Assembly (NCBI RefSeq): GCF_002309535.1
Contig: NZ_CP023275.1
Location: 2,108,001 to 2,172,000 of the forward strand
Direction: 5' to 3'
Source of the DNA: Sulfurospirillum diekertiae
GTDB taxonomy: Bacteria > Campylobacterota > Campylobacteria > Campylobacterales > Sulfurospirillaceae
DNA: 64,000 nucleotides
Under the pieces are notes generated by a model. That model was given only the letters and a program-made list of their open reading frames with translations. It had not been told where the DNA came from and searched no databases. Made by a program: the position numbers and the translations under genes. Below are positions 54,383 through 63,591 of the stretch, piece by piece (positions within the stretch are counted from its first letter, which is position 1; every line of letters begins with the position of its first letter).

Positions 54383-55725
54383 AAATACCCTTTTTTTGTA
54401 ATAAGAAAATTCTTGATAATCTCAATCATATAGTCGATTGCTTCATCGCCCATTCCAGGGTAAAGTCCAATCCAAAAACTATCGTTCATGATCTTATCGG
54501 TATTGGGAAGTAAACCTACAGATCTATAGTCTTTATCTTTTTCAAGTGACTCAAATAGGGGATGTCGTAGCATATTTCCCGCAAAAAGATTTCGTGTTTG
54601 AATGTTGTTGTTTTCCAAGTATTCAACAAGATCATTTCTTGTGAATTTTGCTTCTTTTGTCAGGGTCATCATAAATCCAAACCAACTGGGATCACTCTGT
54701 ATTTGTGCTTCTACTAACATTAACTCTTGAATGTCTTTAAGTCCATTGTAAAGCTTTTTAAAATTCTCTTTTCGTTTTTCCACAAAACTTGGAAATTTCT
54801 CTAGTTGTGCACACCCAACGGCTGCTTGCATATCCGTTGCTTTAAGGTTAAAGCCAAAATGGCTATAAACGTATTTATGATCGTACCCTTTTGGCAAACT
54901 GCCAAATTGTTGGGTAAAACGACATCCACACGTATTATCCACGCCACTTTCACACCAACAATCTCTTCCCCAATCACGCATGGAGAGCATAATCTTTTTA
55001 AGCAGTGGATTGTCGGTATAGGTGGCTCCGCCCTCACCCATAGTCATGTGATGTGGTGGGTAAAAGCTACTGGTTCCAATGTCACCCCATGTACCGGTTG
55101 GTTTACCATCATACATAGAGCCAAGGGCATCACAGTTATCTTCAATAAGCCAAAGGTTGTGTTTATCACAAAAGGCTTTGACGGCTTTGATATCAAAAGG
55201 ATTACCAAGGGTATGCGCTATCATCACCGCTTTTGTTTTGGGACTCAGTGCTTGTTCTAACTGTGTTACATCAATGTTAAAATGTTTAAGTTCCATATCG
55301 ACAAAGACAGGTACGGCACCGTATTGAACAATAGGAGCTACAGTTGTTAGAAAACCTGCCGCTACCGTGATGACTTCATCGCCTCGTTTGACTTGTCGCT
55401 CTTTGAGCAGTGGTGAAGTGAGTGCATAAAAAGCCAACAAATTGGCAGAACTGCCACTATTAACTAAGAACGCCCATCTTACATGTAAAAACTTTGCTAA
55501 CTCTTTTTCAAACTTTTTAGAGTAATCCCCATATGTCAACCAAAAATCAAGCGAGCTATCGACAAGGTTCATCATCTCTTTTTCATCAAAGACGCGCCCT
55601 GCATAATTAACGCGACTTTCTCCTGCTACAAACGGCTTAGTTTGATTTTTTTTATGCACAAGTTCATAATATTCTTTTGTTTTATCTAAAATCTCTTGTT
55701 TTAATTGTTCTTCTTGAGTCATCAT
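54376..55725 (-). CDS. ddhC: CDP-4-dehydro-6-deoxyglucose-3-dehydratase (E1, DdhC/RfbH)
   Basis: 449 aa from the ATG at 55725, which overlaps the upstream stop as ATGA; an ATG four codons earlier is less likely. DegT/DnrJ fold, but the usual PLP-binding Lys is His in FYPPHHMTMGEGG, the mark of the E1 dehydratase. Cys residues in CWCESGVDNTCGC are the [2Fe-2S] ligand region of this enzyme. With a reductase (E3) it removes the 3-OH to give CDP-3,6-dideoxy-4-ketohexose. No E3 gene (ddhD/rfbI) is in the window. A palindrome at 55478-55489 is read Leu-His-Val-Arg. Confidence 0.9.
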   Translation of the reverse strand: MMTQEEQLKQEILDKTKEYYELVHKKNQTKPFVAGESRVNYAGRVFDEKEMMNLVDSSLDFWLTYGDYSKKFEKELAKFLHVRWAFLVNSGSSANLLAFYALTSPLLKERQVKRGDEVITVAAGFLTTVAPIVQYGAVPVFVDMELKHFNIDVTQLEQALSPKTKAVMIAHTLGNPFDIKAVKAFCDKHNLWLIEDNCDALGSMYDGKPTGTWGDIGTSSFYPPHHMTMGEGGATYTDNPLLKKIMLSMRDWGRDCWCESGVDNTCGCRFTQQFGSLPKGYDHKYVYSHFGFNLKATDMQAAVGCAQLEKFPSFVEKRKENFKKLYNGLKDIQELMLVEAQIQSDPSWFGFMMTLTKEAKFTRNDLVEYLENNNIQTRNLFAGNMLRHPLFESLEKDKDYRSVGLLPNTDKIMNDSFWIGLYPGMGDEAIDYMIEIIKNFLITKKGYFC

Positions 55726-56642
55726 TTCCCTTTCCACATTGTATCTATTGCGTTTAGATACGGATCTTCTTTGATTATTTTGGTATCTAATTTATCTAAA
55801 TTCTCTTGAAAATAACATCTCATCTTTGCTATTGCATTTTTATGAGATGTAAACTGAAAATCTCCAAGCTCTTTTAAAAGACGCTCATTATTCGAAGTAT
55901 ATTCGTTATTGAGTCCTTCATTGACAACTCTTATATCGGAATGAAAATCACTGACTTCATTCACCAAATTTGCTAAGGTGAAAAGGTCTACTTTGGTTCC
56001 TGTCGTTACATTATAAATCTTCTCTCTAACATCATTATGGATAAAAAAGTCGATCATTTTAACTAAATCATCACTATAAATATAGTCAAAATAGACATTT
56101 TTATTGATCGTTATAGGCAAATGCAATAAGTTTTTAACAATGGCATTTGAAATAAACTTATAGCGATAGTTTTCATACTCACCGTATGCTCCAAAAATCC
56201 GTAACTGTACAATGTTCTCAGACTTCTCAATAAAATGCGATGTAATGGATTTATAAAATCCATATTCATCTAAGGGCAACGCTTGTAAATAATCATCTTC
56301 TTTTGCTTCGATAATGGGCTTTTGCTTACTATACTCGGCACCACTCCCAAAAGAGATGATTTTCTTTACATTTTTTTCGTGTTTAGCGATATTGAAAAAA
56401 ATACGTAAATTGTACTCTGTCACATTTTTCATATCAGCAGTATCGCGGCCTCCACCACGATTGGCAGTATGGACAATCACATCAATTTTATTTTCTAAAA
56501 TATATCTATCAACTGCTTTTTCATCACTTAAATCAAGCTCTTTACTAGATGGTATAAAAAGTGTGTCATGATGATGCCCGAGAAGATACTCTTTTAGATG
56601 AGAGCCAATAAAGCCGCTAGAACCTGTAATGAAAATATTCAT
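55722..56642 (-). CDS. NAD(P)-dependent epimerase/reductase of CDP-sugar pathway (YerF-like?)
   Basis: 306 aa extended SDR. Rossmann motif ITGSSGFIGSHL at the N-terminus, Ser in SFGSGAEYS, catalytic Tyr-x3-Lys as YGFYK, and a C-terminal substrate domain. Lies between the TPP enzyme and ddhC, both overlapping or nearly so. In the yersiniose A pathway an SDR reductase (YerF) reduces the branched keto-sugar made by the TPP enzyme YerE; this protein is in the right place. It could instead be a CDP-abequose- or tyvelose-type synthase/epimerase. Specificity is inferred. Confidence 0.72.
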   Translation of the reverse strand: MNIFITGSSGFIGSHLKEYLLGHHHDTLFIPSSKELDLSDEKAVDRYILENKIDVIVHTANRGGGRDTADMKNVTEYNLRIFFNIAKHEKNVKKIISFGSGAEYSKQKPIIEAKEDDYLQALPLDEYGFYKSITSHFIEKSENIVQLRIFGAYGEYENYRYKFISNAIVKNLLHLPITINKNVYFDYIYSDDLVKMIDFFIHNDVREKIYNVTTGTKVDLFTLANLVNEVSDFHSDIRVVNEGLNNEYTSNNERLLKELGDFQFTSHKNAIAKMRCYFQENLDKLDTKIIKEDPYLNAIDTMWKGK

Positions 56643-56645
56643 AAA

Positions 56646-58406
56646 TTAGTGTTCCAATGGTTTAATAATCATTTGGGCGTTGAACTCTTCTCTTTCTAAA
56701 AAAGGATACATATCTTCAATAGGTTTATTGACAATAAGCTTTGGCTCAACCGTTGTCATTTGCTCTTGTAGACAGATATTAATGATTTCTGCCTCGTCTG
56801 ATAGGAGTGTTTCGTGAATCTTTTGAGAAATCTCCTCTATGGTCGAGATCGTACTGCTTTTAAGTCCATAGGCGTTTGCTATGCTTGCAAAATTTGGGAC
56901 ACTGTAATCTTTTTGTGTGCCAATGTATCTCTGTTCAAAATAAATTTCTTGAAATTGCCTCACCATACCAAGGTTTGCATTATTCATGATAAATACTTTA
57001 ATGGGTAAATTTCTTCTTTTAATGACTTCTAATTCTTGAATATTCATCTGAAATCCACCATCACCCACAATCACAAGAGCTCTTTTTTTTGTGCCAATCG
57101 TTGCACCGATGGCTGTCGGTAAAGCAAAGCCCATGGCACCCATACCGCCAGAAAAAAGAACACGTTGATCTGCTTTGGTCTCAAAGGACTGGGCGACCCA
57201 CATTTGATGTTGCCCCACATCAACACAAATCATGTCATGATCAGAGGAAGATTGAGCAATCCATTGAATGATTTGATTCGGTACTTTTGCTTTGCCATCA
57301 ATGCCAGTTGTGGATGAATAGTTTTGCTTATACGTTACCAGTTTTTCAAGCCACTGACCTAAATTAAGTTTAAAATCATAGTGCGATAGTGTGTTGATAA
57401 AATCAGCAATATCACAATGCAAAGTGACATCTGCCTTGATTTTAGAGTCTAACTCATTGACATCTATATCAACGTGTATGATTTTTGCTGCTCTTGCAAA
57501 CGTTTTCAAATCGGTACCCGTTTGTCGTGTATCAAGGCGAGAGCCTAAGACAATAATTAAATCAGCATTGGCTAAAGCTAAATTGCTGTATCGATTCCCG
57601 TAAGAGCCAATGAGTCCAAAATTATATTTATAATCGTCCTTAACAACATCTTTTCCCATTAGAGAGTACACAACAGGCAAATTGGATTTTTCTAATAAGC
57701 GATGAATGGCTTCTGGTGCCAAGGATGAAAGGCGGCTACCTCCACCGACAAGTATAATAGGACGCTGAGATACCCTCAACATTTCTACAATTTTTTCAAA
57801 ATCAATCTTATCACCCTGAATACGCATCATTTTATATTCATCACTCTCAAAAAAAGATTTTTGTTCGGATGGATTGAAATCAGTCCGTTGAATATTCATT
57901 GGGATATCAATAAGTACAGGACCTTTTCTGCCATTTTGTGTTAAAAAATACGCTTTTTCAAGTTCATAACGAAGGTTTTGAATCATATCAATCATAACCG
58001 CATATTTTGTAATGGGCTTAACGATACTGACAATATCGGTTTCTTGAAACCCTATTTGCCTTACAGGCGTATCGTATTTGTATTCATACGTATTGACCTG
58101 TCCTGTAATAAAGAGAGTAGAAATTGAGTCAAAAAAGCAACTTCCAATAGGTGTTATAAGATTGGTTGCGCCTGGTCCACTTGTGGCTGTTGCCACACCT
58201 GTTTTCCCACTCACACGGGCATATCCCTCAGCGGCAAACCCTGCTCCTTGTTCATGAATGGTATTGACGATTTCAATACCTGTATTTTTATCAAAAGAAT
58301 CATACAAATGAGCAACTGCACCGCCAATATACCCAAAAGCTTTATCAATGCCTTGATCAACTAAAAATTGCACAATATAATCAGATGCTTTCATTTGATA
58401 GTCCAT
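56646..58406 (-). CDS. acetolactate-synthase-like TPP enzyme, candidate YerE
   Basis: 586 aa. Full TPP-enzyme layout: N-terminal Pyr domain with the catalytic Glu in IHEQGAGFAAEGYARVSGK, a central domain (about 195-335) with a FAD-site-like GSRLDTRQTG, and the C-terminal TPP motif GDGGFQMN...NN (about 432-460). Biosynthetic acetolactate synthases normally stand with ilvH/ilvN; here there is no small subunit and the neighbours are ddhA, ddhB, an SDR and ddhC. YerE of Yersinia uses such an enzyme to add an acetyl unit from pyruvate to C4 of a CDP-3,6-dideoxy-4-ketohexose. I infer the same here. Start could be Met5. Confidence 0.78.
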   Translation of the reverse strand: MDYQMKASDYIVQFLVDQGIDKAFGYIGGAVAHLYDSFDKNTGIEIVNTIHEQGAGFAAEGYARVSGKTGVATATSGPGATNLITPIGSCFFDSISTLFITGQVNTYEYKYDTPVRQIGFQETDIVSIVKPITKYAVMIDMIQNLRYELEKAYFLTQNGRKGPVLIDIPMNIQRTDFNPSEQKSFFESDEYKMMRIQGDKIDFEKIVEMLRVSQRPIILVGGGSRLSSLAPEAIHRLLEKSNLPVVYSLMGKDVVKDDYKYNFGLIGSYGNRYSNLALANADLIIVLGSRLDTRQTGTDLKTFARAAKIIHVDIDVNELDSKIKADVTLHCDIADFINTLSHYDFKLNLGQWLEKLVTYKQNYSSTTGIDGKAKVPNQIIQWIAQSSSDHDMICVDVGQHQMWVAQSFETKADQRVLFSGGMGAMGFALPTAIGATIGTKKRALVIVGDGGFQMNIQELEVIKRRNLPIKVFIMNNANLGMVRQFQEIYFEQRYIGTQKDYSVPNFASIANAYGLKSSTISTIEEISQKIHETLLSDEAEIINICLQEQMTTVEPKLIVNKPIEDMYPFLEREEFNAQMIIKPLEH

Positions 58407-59503
58407 GCTATATTTTTTTCTTTTGCATCAACAATGTAATTTTCCAAATCTTTTTGACTCAAAATTTCACCGTTTTCATAAAACGCTTTATACCATTTAA
58501 CGGTCTTCTCAAATGTATCCTCGCTATCCCACACATCTTTCCAATGAAGCTTGATATGGGCTTTTGAGCAGTCTAATTTTAAAAGATTGGCTTCATGAAG
58601 CTGGTTTGGATCACGGTTTATTTCATACGCAATCGCATCCCAATGCTTCTTTACATGTAAAACCACTTCTTCGACGCAAATGCTTCCCTCATCACTGGGT
58701 CCAAAGTTCCATGCTTCTGCAAATTCAACTCGTTCTTCAAGCAGTTTTTGCCCGACCTGTAAATAGCCACTGAGTGGTTCAAGGACATGTTGCCACGGTC
58801 TGGTCGCTTTTGGGTTTCGGATACTTACTTTTTTACCTTGACTGACGGAGAGCATAATATCGCTCATCAATCTATCTTGCGCCCAGTCTCCACCACCAAT
58901 GACATTTCCAGCTCGACAAGTTGCTAAAAGCGTTTGATGCGATTTTTTGTAGTCGTTTGTATTAAAATAAGAATTGCGATATGAAGTTGCGAGTAAATCT
59001 GCACATCCTTTTGAAGCGCTGTAAGGGTCATACCCGCCCATTGGGTCATTCTCTCGGTATCCCCAAATCCACTCTTTATTTTCATAGGCTTTATCACTGG
59101 TGATGTTGACAATGGCTTTCACCTGATGTTTGCGACATGCCTCAAAAACTTTAAGGGTACCCATGACATTGGTTTCATAGGTTTCGATAGGATTGGCATA
59201 AGAAGGTCTGACCAACGCTTGAGCAGCCAAATGAAAAACAATATCTGGCTTATAGGTTGCAAAAGTTTTATCTAACGTTTCTAAGTCTCGTATATCACCG
59301 ATGATCGACGCGATATCAAGATCAAGCAATGCTAAATGATTGGGGTGGGTGGGAGCTTCCAAAGAATAGCCCACGACCTTAGCACCCATCTGCTTGAGCC
59401 AATACACAAGCCATGAGCCTTTAAAGCCTGTATGTCCTGTGACTAAGACAGTTTTATCTTTGTAGATACCACCAAAAAGATGTTGCATTACCAAACTTTC
59501 CAT
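58391..59503 (-). CDS. ddhB: CDP-glucose 4,6-dehydratase
   Basis: 370 aa SDR. VTGHTGFKGSWLVYWL Rossmann start (the FKGSW word is specific to RfbG/DdhB), catalytic Tyr-x3-Lys in DPYSASKGCADL, and NVIGGGDWAQDRL. Converts CDP-glucose to CDP-4-keto-6-deoxyglucose. Overlaps ddhA and the TPP gene by 16 nt each, so one transcript. A palindrome at 58650-58661 gives Leu-His-Val-Lys. Confidence 0.94.
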   Translation of the reverse strand: MESLVMQHLFGGIYKDKTVLVTGHTGFKGSWLVYWLKQMGAKVVGYSLEAPTHPNHLALLDLDIASIIGDIRDLETLDKTFATYKPDIVFHLAAQALVRPSYANPIETYETNVMGTLKVFEACRKHQVKAIVNITSDKAYENKEWIWGYRENDPMGGYDPYSASKGCADLLATSYRNSYFNTNDYKKSHQTLLATCRAGNVIGGGDWAQDRLMSDIMLSVSQGKKVSIRNPKATRPWQHVLEPLSGYLQVGQKLLEERVEFAEAWNFGPSDEGSICVEEVVLHVKKHWDAIAYEINRDPNQLHEANLLKLDCSKAHIKLHWKDVWDSEDTFEKTVKWYKAFYENGEILSQKDLENYIVDAKEKNIAWTIK

Positions 59504-60261
59504 GGCGCTTTGTTCTCTTTCCAGAGTTTATTGAGTTTTTGGTTATCACGAAGTGTATCCATGGGTTGCCAAAAACCATCATGTTTATAAGCAAACATTT
59601 CACCATCTTTGGCTAAATTTTGTAAAGGAGCTTGTTCAAAAATACAATTTTCATCTTCAATAAGATAATCAAATACTTTAGGTTCACATACAAAAAAGCC
59701 ACCATTAACCCAACCCGCTTCTGTCTTTGGTTTCTCTATAAAACTGTTAATATTCATCGTTTCATCAATATCAAGATTACCAAACCGCGCCTCTGGCTGA
59801 ATTGCAGACATTGTAAGCGCTTTTCCATGCTTTTGATGAAAGGCTACCGTTTTTGCAATATCAATATCACTCACGCCATCTCCATAGGTCAATAAAAAAG
59901 ACTCGTCTCCTATATACTTTTGAGCACGCTTAATACGACCTCCGGTCATCGTATCAAGGCCGGTATCCACAAGGGTGACTTTCCATGGCTCACTGGTATT
60001 ATTATGCACTTCCATGCTATTAGTTTGAAGATCAATGGTTATATCACTTTGGTGCAAAAAATAATTTGCAAAATACTCTTTAATGTAATAGCCTTTATAA
60101 CCAAGAAGCACGACAAATTCATTAAAACCATAATGGGAATAGATCTTCATAATATGCCATAAAATTGGCTTGCCACCAATTTCCACCATCGGTTTTGGTT
60201 TTATATCGGTCTCTTCTGCTATTCGTGTTCCATATCCACCTGCGAGTAATACGACTTTCAT
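59488..60261 (-). CDS. ddhA: glucose-1-phosphate cytidylyltransferase
   Basis: 257-aa nucleotidyltransferase. LLAGGYGTRI and KPKPMVEIGGKPILWHIMKI, followed by FLLTYGDGVSDI and the C-terminal FWQPMDTLRD, are the RfbF/DdhA pattern. Makes CDP-glucose, entry of the CDP-dideoxyhexose route. Eighteen bp after rfbD. Confidence 0.94.
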   Translation of the reverse strand: MKVVLLAGGYGTRIAEETDIKPKPMVEIGGKPILWHIMKIYSHYGFNEFVVLLGYKGYYIKEYFANYFLHQSDITIDLQTNSMEVHNNTSEPWKVTLVDTGLDTMTGGRIKRAQKYIGDESFLLTYGDGVSDIDIAKTVAFHQKHGKALTMSAIQPEARFGNLDIDETMNINSFIEKPKTEAGWVNGGFFVCEPKVFDYLIEDENCIFEQAPLQNLAKDGEMFAYKHDGFWQPMDTLRDNQKLNKLWKENKAPWKVW

Positions 60262-60279
60262 TGTATCTCCATAAATAAC

Positions 60280-61149
60280 TTATTCATTATTAACGTTTAT
60301 TTTATACAAACATTCTTCCAAACTATCTTTCCAGTAAGAAATTTCTATGCCAAACTCATTTTTGATTTTTGATTTGTTTAAAAGAGAGTAGTGAGGCCTT
60401 GTTGCAGGTGTTGGGTACTGCGATGTTTCAATAGGATTGATTTTACATGTAAGCTTTGCCATCTGCATAATCTCTCGTGCAAAATCATACCAACTGGCAA
60501 CACCTTCATTAGAATAATTATAAATCTCCGTTTGGGTATTTTTGATTCTTGGCAGAATATCTAAAATCACTTTCGCTAAATCTTTTGCATAAGTAGGACT
60601 CCCTACTTGATCGTAAATAACACCCAAAGAGTCTTTTTCTTTACCTAAACGAAGCATCGTTTTGACGAAGTTAGCACCATGACTACTGTAAACCCACGAT
60701 GTTCGAATAATGACGCTATTGGGGAGCTTACCATGTAAAAGCGCATTCTCTCCACCCAACTTCGTTTTACCATAAACCGATTGAGGATTGGTCTTATCTG
60801 TTTCGCCATAAGGTTTATGATTAGTTCCATCAAAAACATAATCCGTTGAGATATGAATCAGTTTGATATGCTTTTCTTTTGCAATGCTTGCTAAATGCTC
60901 TACTGCTTGATGATTGATTTTATCGGCTAAAGCTTCTTCACTTTCAGCTTTATCGACTGCGGTATAAGCCGCACAGTTAATAATGGCATGAATAGTATTT
61001 TTTTCAACAAATGATTCAATAATGTGTTTATCCGTAATATCAAGTTGATCTTTACATGTAAAGAAAAATGTATAGGGGAAATGGGGAGAAAGTGCTTGTA
61101 TCTCGCTTCCTAATTGACCGTTTGCACCTGTCACTAAGATATTAAGCAT
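60280..61149 (-). CDS. rfbD: dTDP-4-dehydrorhamnose reductase
   Basis: 289 aa. LVTGANGQLGSEI, ISTDYVFDGT, KPYGETD, VYGKTKLGGE (catalytic Tyr-x3-Lys) and TSWVYS are canonical RmlD motifs. Final step to dTDP-L-rhamnose. Overlaps rfbC by 8 nt. Two palindromes (60442-60453, 61051-61062) are read Leu-Thr-Cys-Lys and Phe-Thr-Cys-Lys. Confidence 0.94.
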   Translation of the reverse strand: MLNILVTGANGQLGSEIQALSPHFPYTFFFTCKDQLDITDKHIIESFVEKNTIHAIINCAAYTAVDKAESEEALADKINHQAVEHLASIAKEKHIKLIHISTDYVFDGTNHKPYGETDKTNPQSVYGKTKLGGENALLHGKLPNSVIIRTSWVYSSHGANFVKTMLRLGKEKDSLGVIYDQVGSPTYAKDLAKVILDILPRIKNTQTEIYNYSNEGVASWYDFAREIMQMAKLTCKINPIETSQYPTPATRPHYSLLNKSKIKNEFGIEISYWKDSLEECLYKINVNNE

Positions 61150-61717
61150 AGTAATTTACGCCATATTCAAAAAGGTCATTGGTCTCTGCAAGTTTAGGTT
61201 GCTTGGTATCTTTTGCGGAGAGTTGAAACAAATCTGCACTCATTTGCCAATCAATACCCAGTTTTGGATCATTAAATGAAATTCCTCGGTCACACTCAGG
61301 GGCATAGTAGTTATCGACTTTATAGGTAAAGGTACAGGTTTCACTCAGCACTACAAAACCATGAGCAAAGCCTCTTGGAATAAACATCTGTTTTTTATTT
61401 TTTCCATTAAGTTCTACAGCTACATATTTTCCAAATGTGGGACTCCCTACACGAATATCTACAGCAACATCCAGAACTCGTCCATCAATGACACGAACTA
61501 ATTTTGATTGGGCAAAAGGTGCAAGTTGATAATGAAGTCCCCGCAAAACACCATGATGACTTCGTGATTCATTATCTTGACAAAAATTCACTTTGAAACC
61601 TACAAATGCTTCAAACATGTCTTGTCTAAAGGTCTCTACAAAGTACCCTCGCTCATCACCATGTACTTTGGGCTCTATTATGATCACGTCTGGTATAGAG
61701 GTAGGCGTAAATATCAT
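61142..61717 (-). CDS. rfbC: dTDP-4-dehydrorhamnose 3,5-epimerase
   Basis: 191 aa cupin-fold epimerase. DERGYFVETFRQDMF, SRHHGVLRGLHYQ-like segment (here SRSHHGVLRGLHYQ) with the catalytic His, PRGFAHGFVVLS, YYAPECDRGISFNDP. Normal length. Confidence 0.95.
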   Translation of the reverse strand: MIFTPTSIPDVIIIEPKVHGDERGYFVETFRQDMFEAFVGFKVNFCQDNESRSHHGVLRGLHYQLAPFAQSKLVRVIDGRVLDVAVDIRVGSPTFGKYVAVELNGKNKKQMFIPRGFAHGFVVLSETCTFTYKVDNYYAPECDRGISFNDPKLGIDWQMSADLFQLSAKDTKQPKLAETNDLFEYGVNYYA

Positions 61718-61749
61718 CTCTTACTTCTTTCTTGTGTCATTTTTTATTT

Positions 61750-62568
61750 TTATATCTCTTCTTTCATTCTCATATAAATAGGAAACCGTGGTTTACCGCC
61801 TTTAGTCATCTCTTGAAATTTATAAGTAATCTTAGCACCAATGGCAGGAGGATTTTTACGTTCCGCATCACTAAAGCCTGAACCGATGTCAAACATCACG
61901 CCATCATCCGTTTTACATGTAAGCGAACCAAAGCTATTTTTGTACTTGCCTTCGCCTTTGTGATGCTCCACCACTTCACACTCTGCATCTTGAAAACTTT
62001 TCACTTTCAGGCTATTAGGATCACGCTTAACGACATATTTGGTATCGGGATTGCGCACGACAACACCCTCTCCACCGCCTTTTTCAACTTCTGTAAGAAA
62101 ACGTTTCAGATCATCATTGTCTTTACATGTAAACTGTTTTGCCACTTTGAGGTAGTCGGCTTGATTGAGTTTAAGATAATACTCCAACTTTACTAAACGC
62201 TGGATCAGCCCACCATTTTCATTCGGCACATCAAAGGCGTAAAAAGCGATGTTTTTCCATCCATCATGCGGCTCTTTTTTCTTCACAATAGAGATAATAG
62301 TTTCAAAATCACCCCGTTTACTCCAAAGCTCTCCATCCACGGCAAAGGGAGGAAATCCTTCGGTAAACCAAGCAGGAGCCGCGAGTTCAATGCCACCGCG
62401 TGAGATCAGCTTTTGCCCATCCCAGTACGCCCGCACTCCATCCATTTTTTCACTCATGAGCCACCCTGAAACGTCTTGTCCATCCCATTCTTGTAACAAC
62501 ATCAATTCAGGCTTAGCTCCGAACATTAAACTTGTTAATAGGAGCCAAGAGAGCATTAATCGCTTCAT
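61750..62568 (-). CDS. exported ATP-dependent DNA ligase (Lig E type)
   Basis: 272 aa. Residues 1-18 form a signal peptide (MLSWLLLTSLMFGA), so the mature enzyme is periplasmic. Adenylation domain with nucleophile Lys in SEKMDGVRAYWDG (about residue 41), VDGELW, YAFDVP, EGVVVRNP and VKSFQDAECEV, then a minimal OB domain. This is the small Lig E family, known in Neisseria, Haemophilus and Campylobacter, where links to natural competence and extracellular DNA have been proposed. It sits between rfbB (no gap) and rfbC (32 bp), an odd place in a sugar operon. Two palindromes (61912-61923, 62122-62133) are inside the gene. Confidence 0.88.
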   Translation of the reverse strand: MKRLMLSWLLLTSLMFGAKPELMLLQEWDGQDVSGWLMSEKMDGVRAYWDGQKLISRGGIELAAPAWFTEGFPPFAVDGELWSKRGDFETIISIVKKKEPHDGWKNIAFYAFDVPNENGGLIQRLVKLEYYLKLNQADYLKVAKQFTCKDNDDLKRFLTEVEKGGGEGVVVRNPDTKYVVKRDPNSLKVKSFQDAECEVVEHHKGEGKYKNSFGSLTCKTDDGVMFDIGSGFSDAERKNPPAIGAKITYKFQEMTKGGKPRFPIYMRMKEEI

Positions 62569-63591
62569 TTATGCCTCTGTTGTGTATTTTCTCAAATACC
62601 ACTGAATCGTTTTAAGAATGCCGCTTTCAAAGTTTTCTTCTGCTTCCCAGCCTAGTTTTGTCTCAATTTTGGTGGCATCAATGGCGTAACGTCTATCATG
62701 CCCTGCTCTATCTTCCACAAAGGTAATCTGCTCTTTATACGAAGTGGCTTTTGGTTTTAGGGTATCGAGTATCTCACAAATCTTATGCGCGATATAAAGG
62801 TTATCTCGCTCATTGCGTCCACCAATATTATAGGTTTCTCCTGAGTTTCCTTCATGGAAGACCAAATCAATGCCTTTGCAGTGATCTAGCACATAGAGCC
62901 AATCACGGATATTTTTGCCATCACCGTAAATGGGGATTTTTTGATTGGACAATGCTTTGCGTATGATCGTAGGAATAAGCTTTTCATCGTGTTGTTTAGG
63001 ACCATAGTTATTAGAACAATTGGTAATGACCGTATTCATCCCATACGTATGATGATAGGCGCGTACGATCATATCACTGCTTGCTTTGGAAGCTGAATAG
63101 GGAGAGTTTGGTGCATAGCTTGTGTTTTCTGTAAAAAGTCCCGTAGCGCCAAGCGTTCCATACACTTCATCGGTAGAGATATGGTGAAAACGACACGCTT
63201 CGTATCCTTCTTTCAGCACAAACGGTTTTTCCATCCAGGTTTTGTACGCTACATCAATAAGTGTAAAGGTTCCATTGACATTGGTTTCGATGAACACGCC
63301 TGGGTTTTTGATGGAGTTATCCACATGCGACTCTGCTGCAAAGTGAATCACGCCTTGGATATCATATTTTTCAAACAGAGACTCGACTAGAGCCCTATCA
63401 CAAATATCCCCTTGAACAAAAGTATAACGAATACTTTTTTCTACCTCTTTGAGGTTATCTAAATTACCAGCATAGGTTAAAAGATCCAAATTGATCAGAT
63501 GGTACTCTGGATACTTTTCTAGGAAATACGGTACAAAGTTTGAACCGATAAAGCCTGCACAACCGGTGACTAAAATACATTTTTGACTCAT
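62569..63591 (-). CDS. rfbB: dTDP-glucose 4,6-dehydratase
   Basis: 340 aa [49 protein letters not shown] (catalytic Tyr-x3-Lys), RNERDN. Second step of the dTDP-rhamnose route. Overlaps rfbA by 4 nt. Confidence 0.95.
   Translation of the reverse strand: MSQKCILVTGCAGFIGSNFVPYFLEKYPEYHLINLDLLTYAGNLDNLKEVEKSIRYTFVQGDICDRALVESLFEKYDIQGVIHFAAESHVDNSIKNPGVFIETNVNGTFTLIDVAYKTWMEKPFVLKEGYEACRFHHISTDEVYGTLGATGLFTENTSYAPNSPYSASKASSDMIVRAYHHTYGMNTVITNCSNNYGPKQHDEKLIPTIIRKALSNQKIPIYGDGKNIRDWLYVLDHCKGIDLVFHEGNSGETYNIGGRNERDNLYIAHKICEILDTLKPKATSYKEQITFVEDRAGHDRRYAIDATKIETKLGWEAEENFESGILKTIQWYLRKYTTEA

Noticed and set aside
56646-58406. Catabolic or biosynthetic acetolactate synthase (ilvB)
   Set aside because: No small subunit gene and full embedding, with overlaps, in a CDP-sugar operon; kept as an ALS-like enzyme with YerE-type role inferred.
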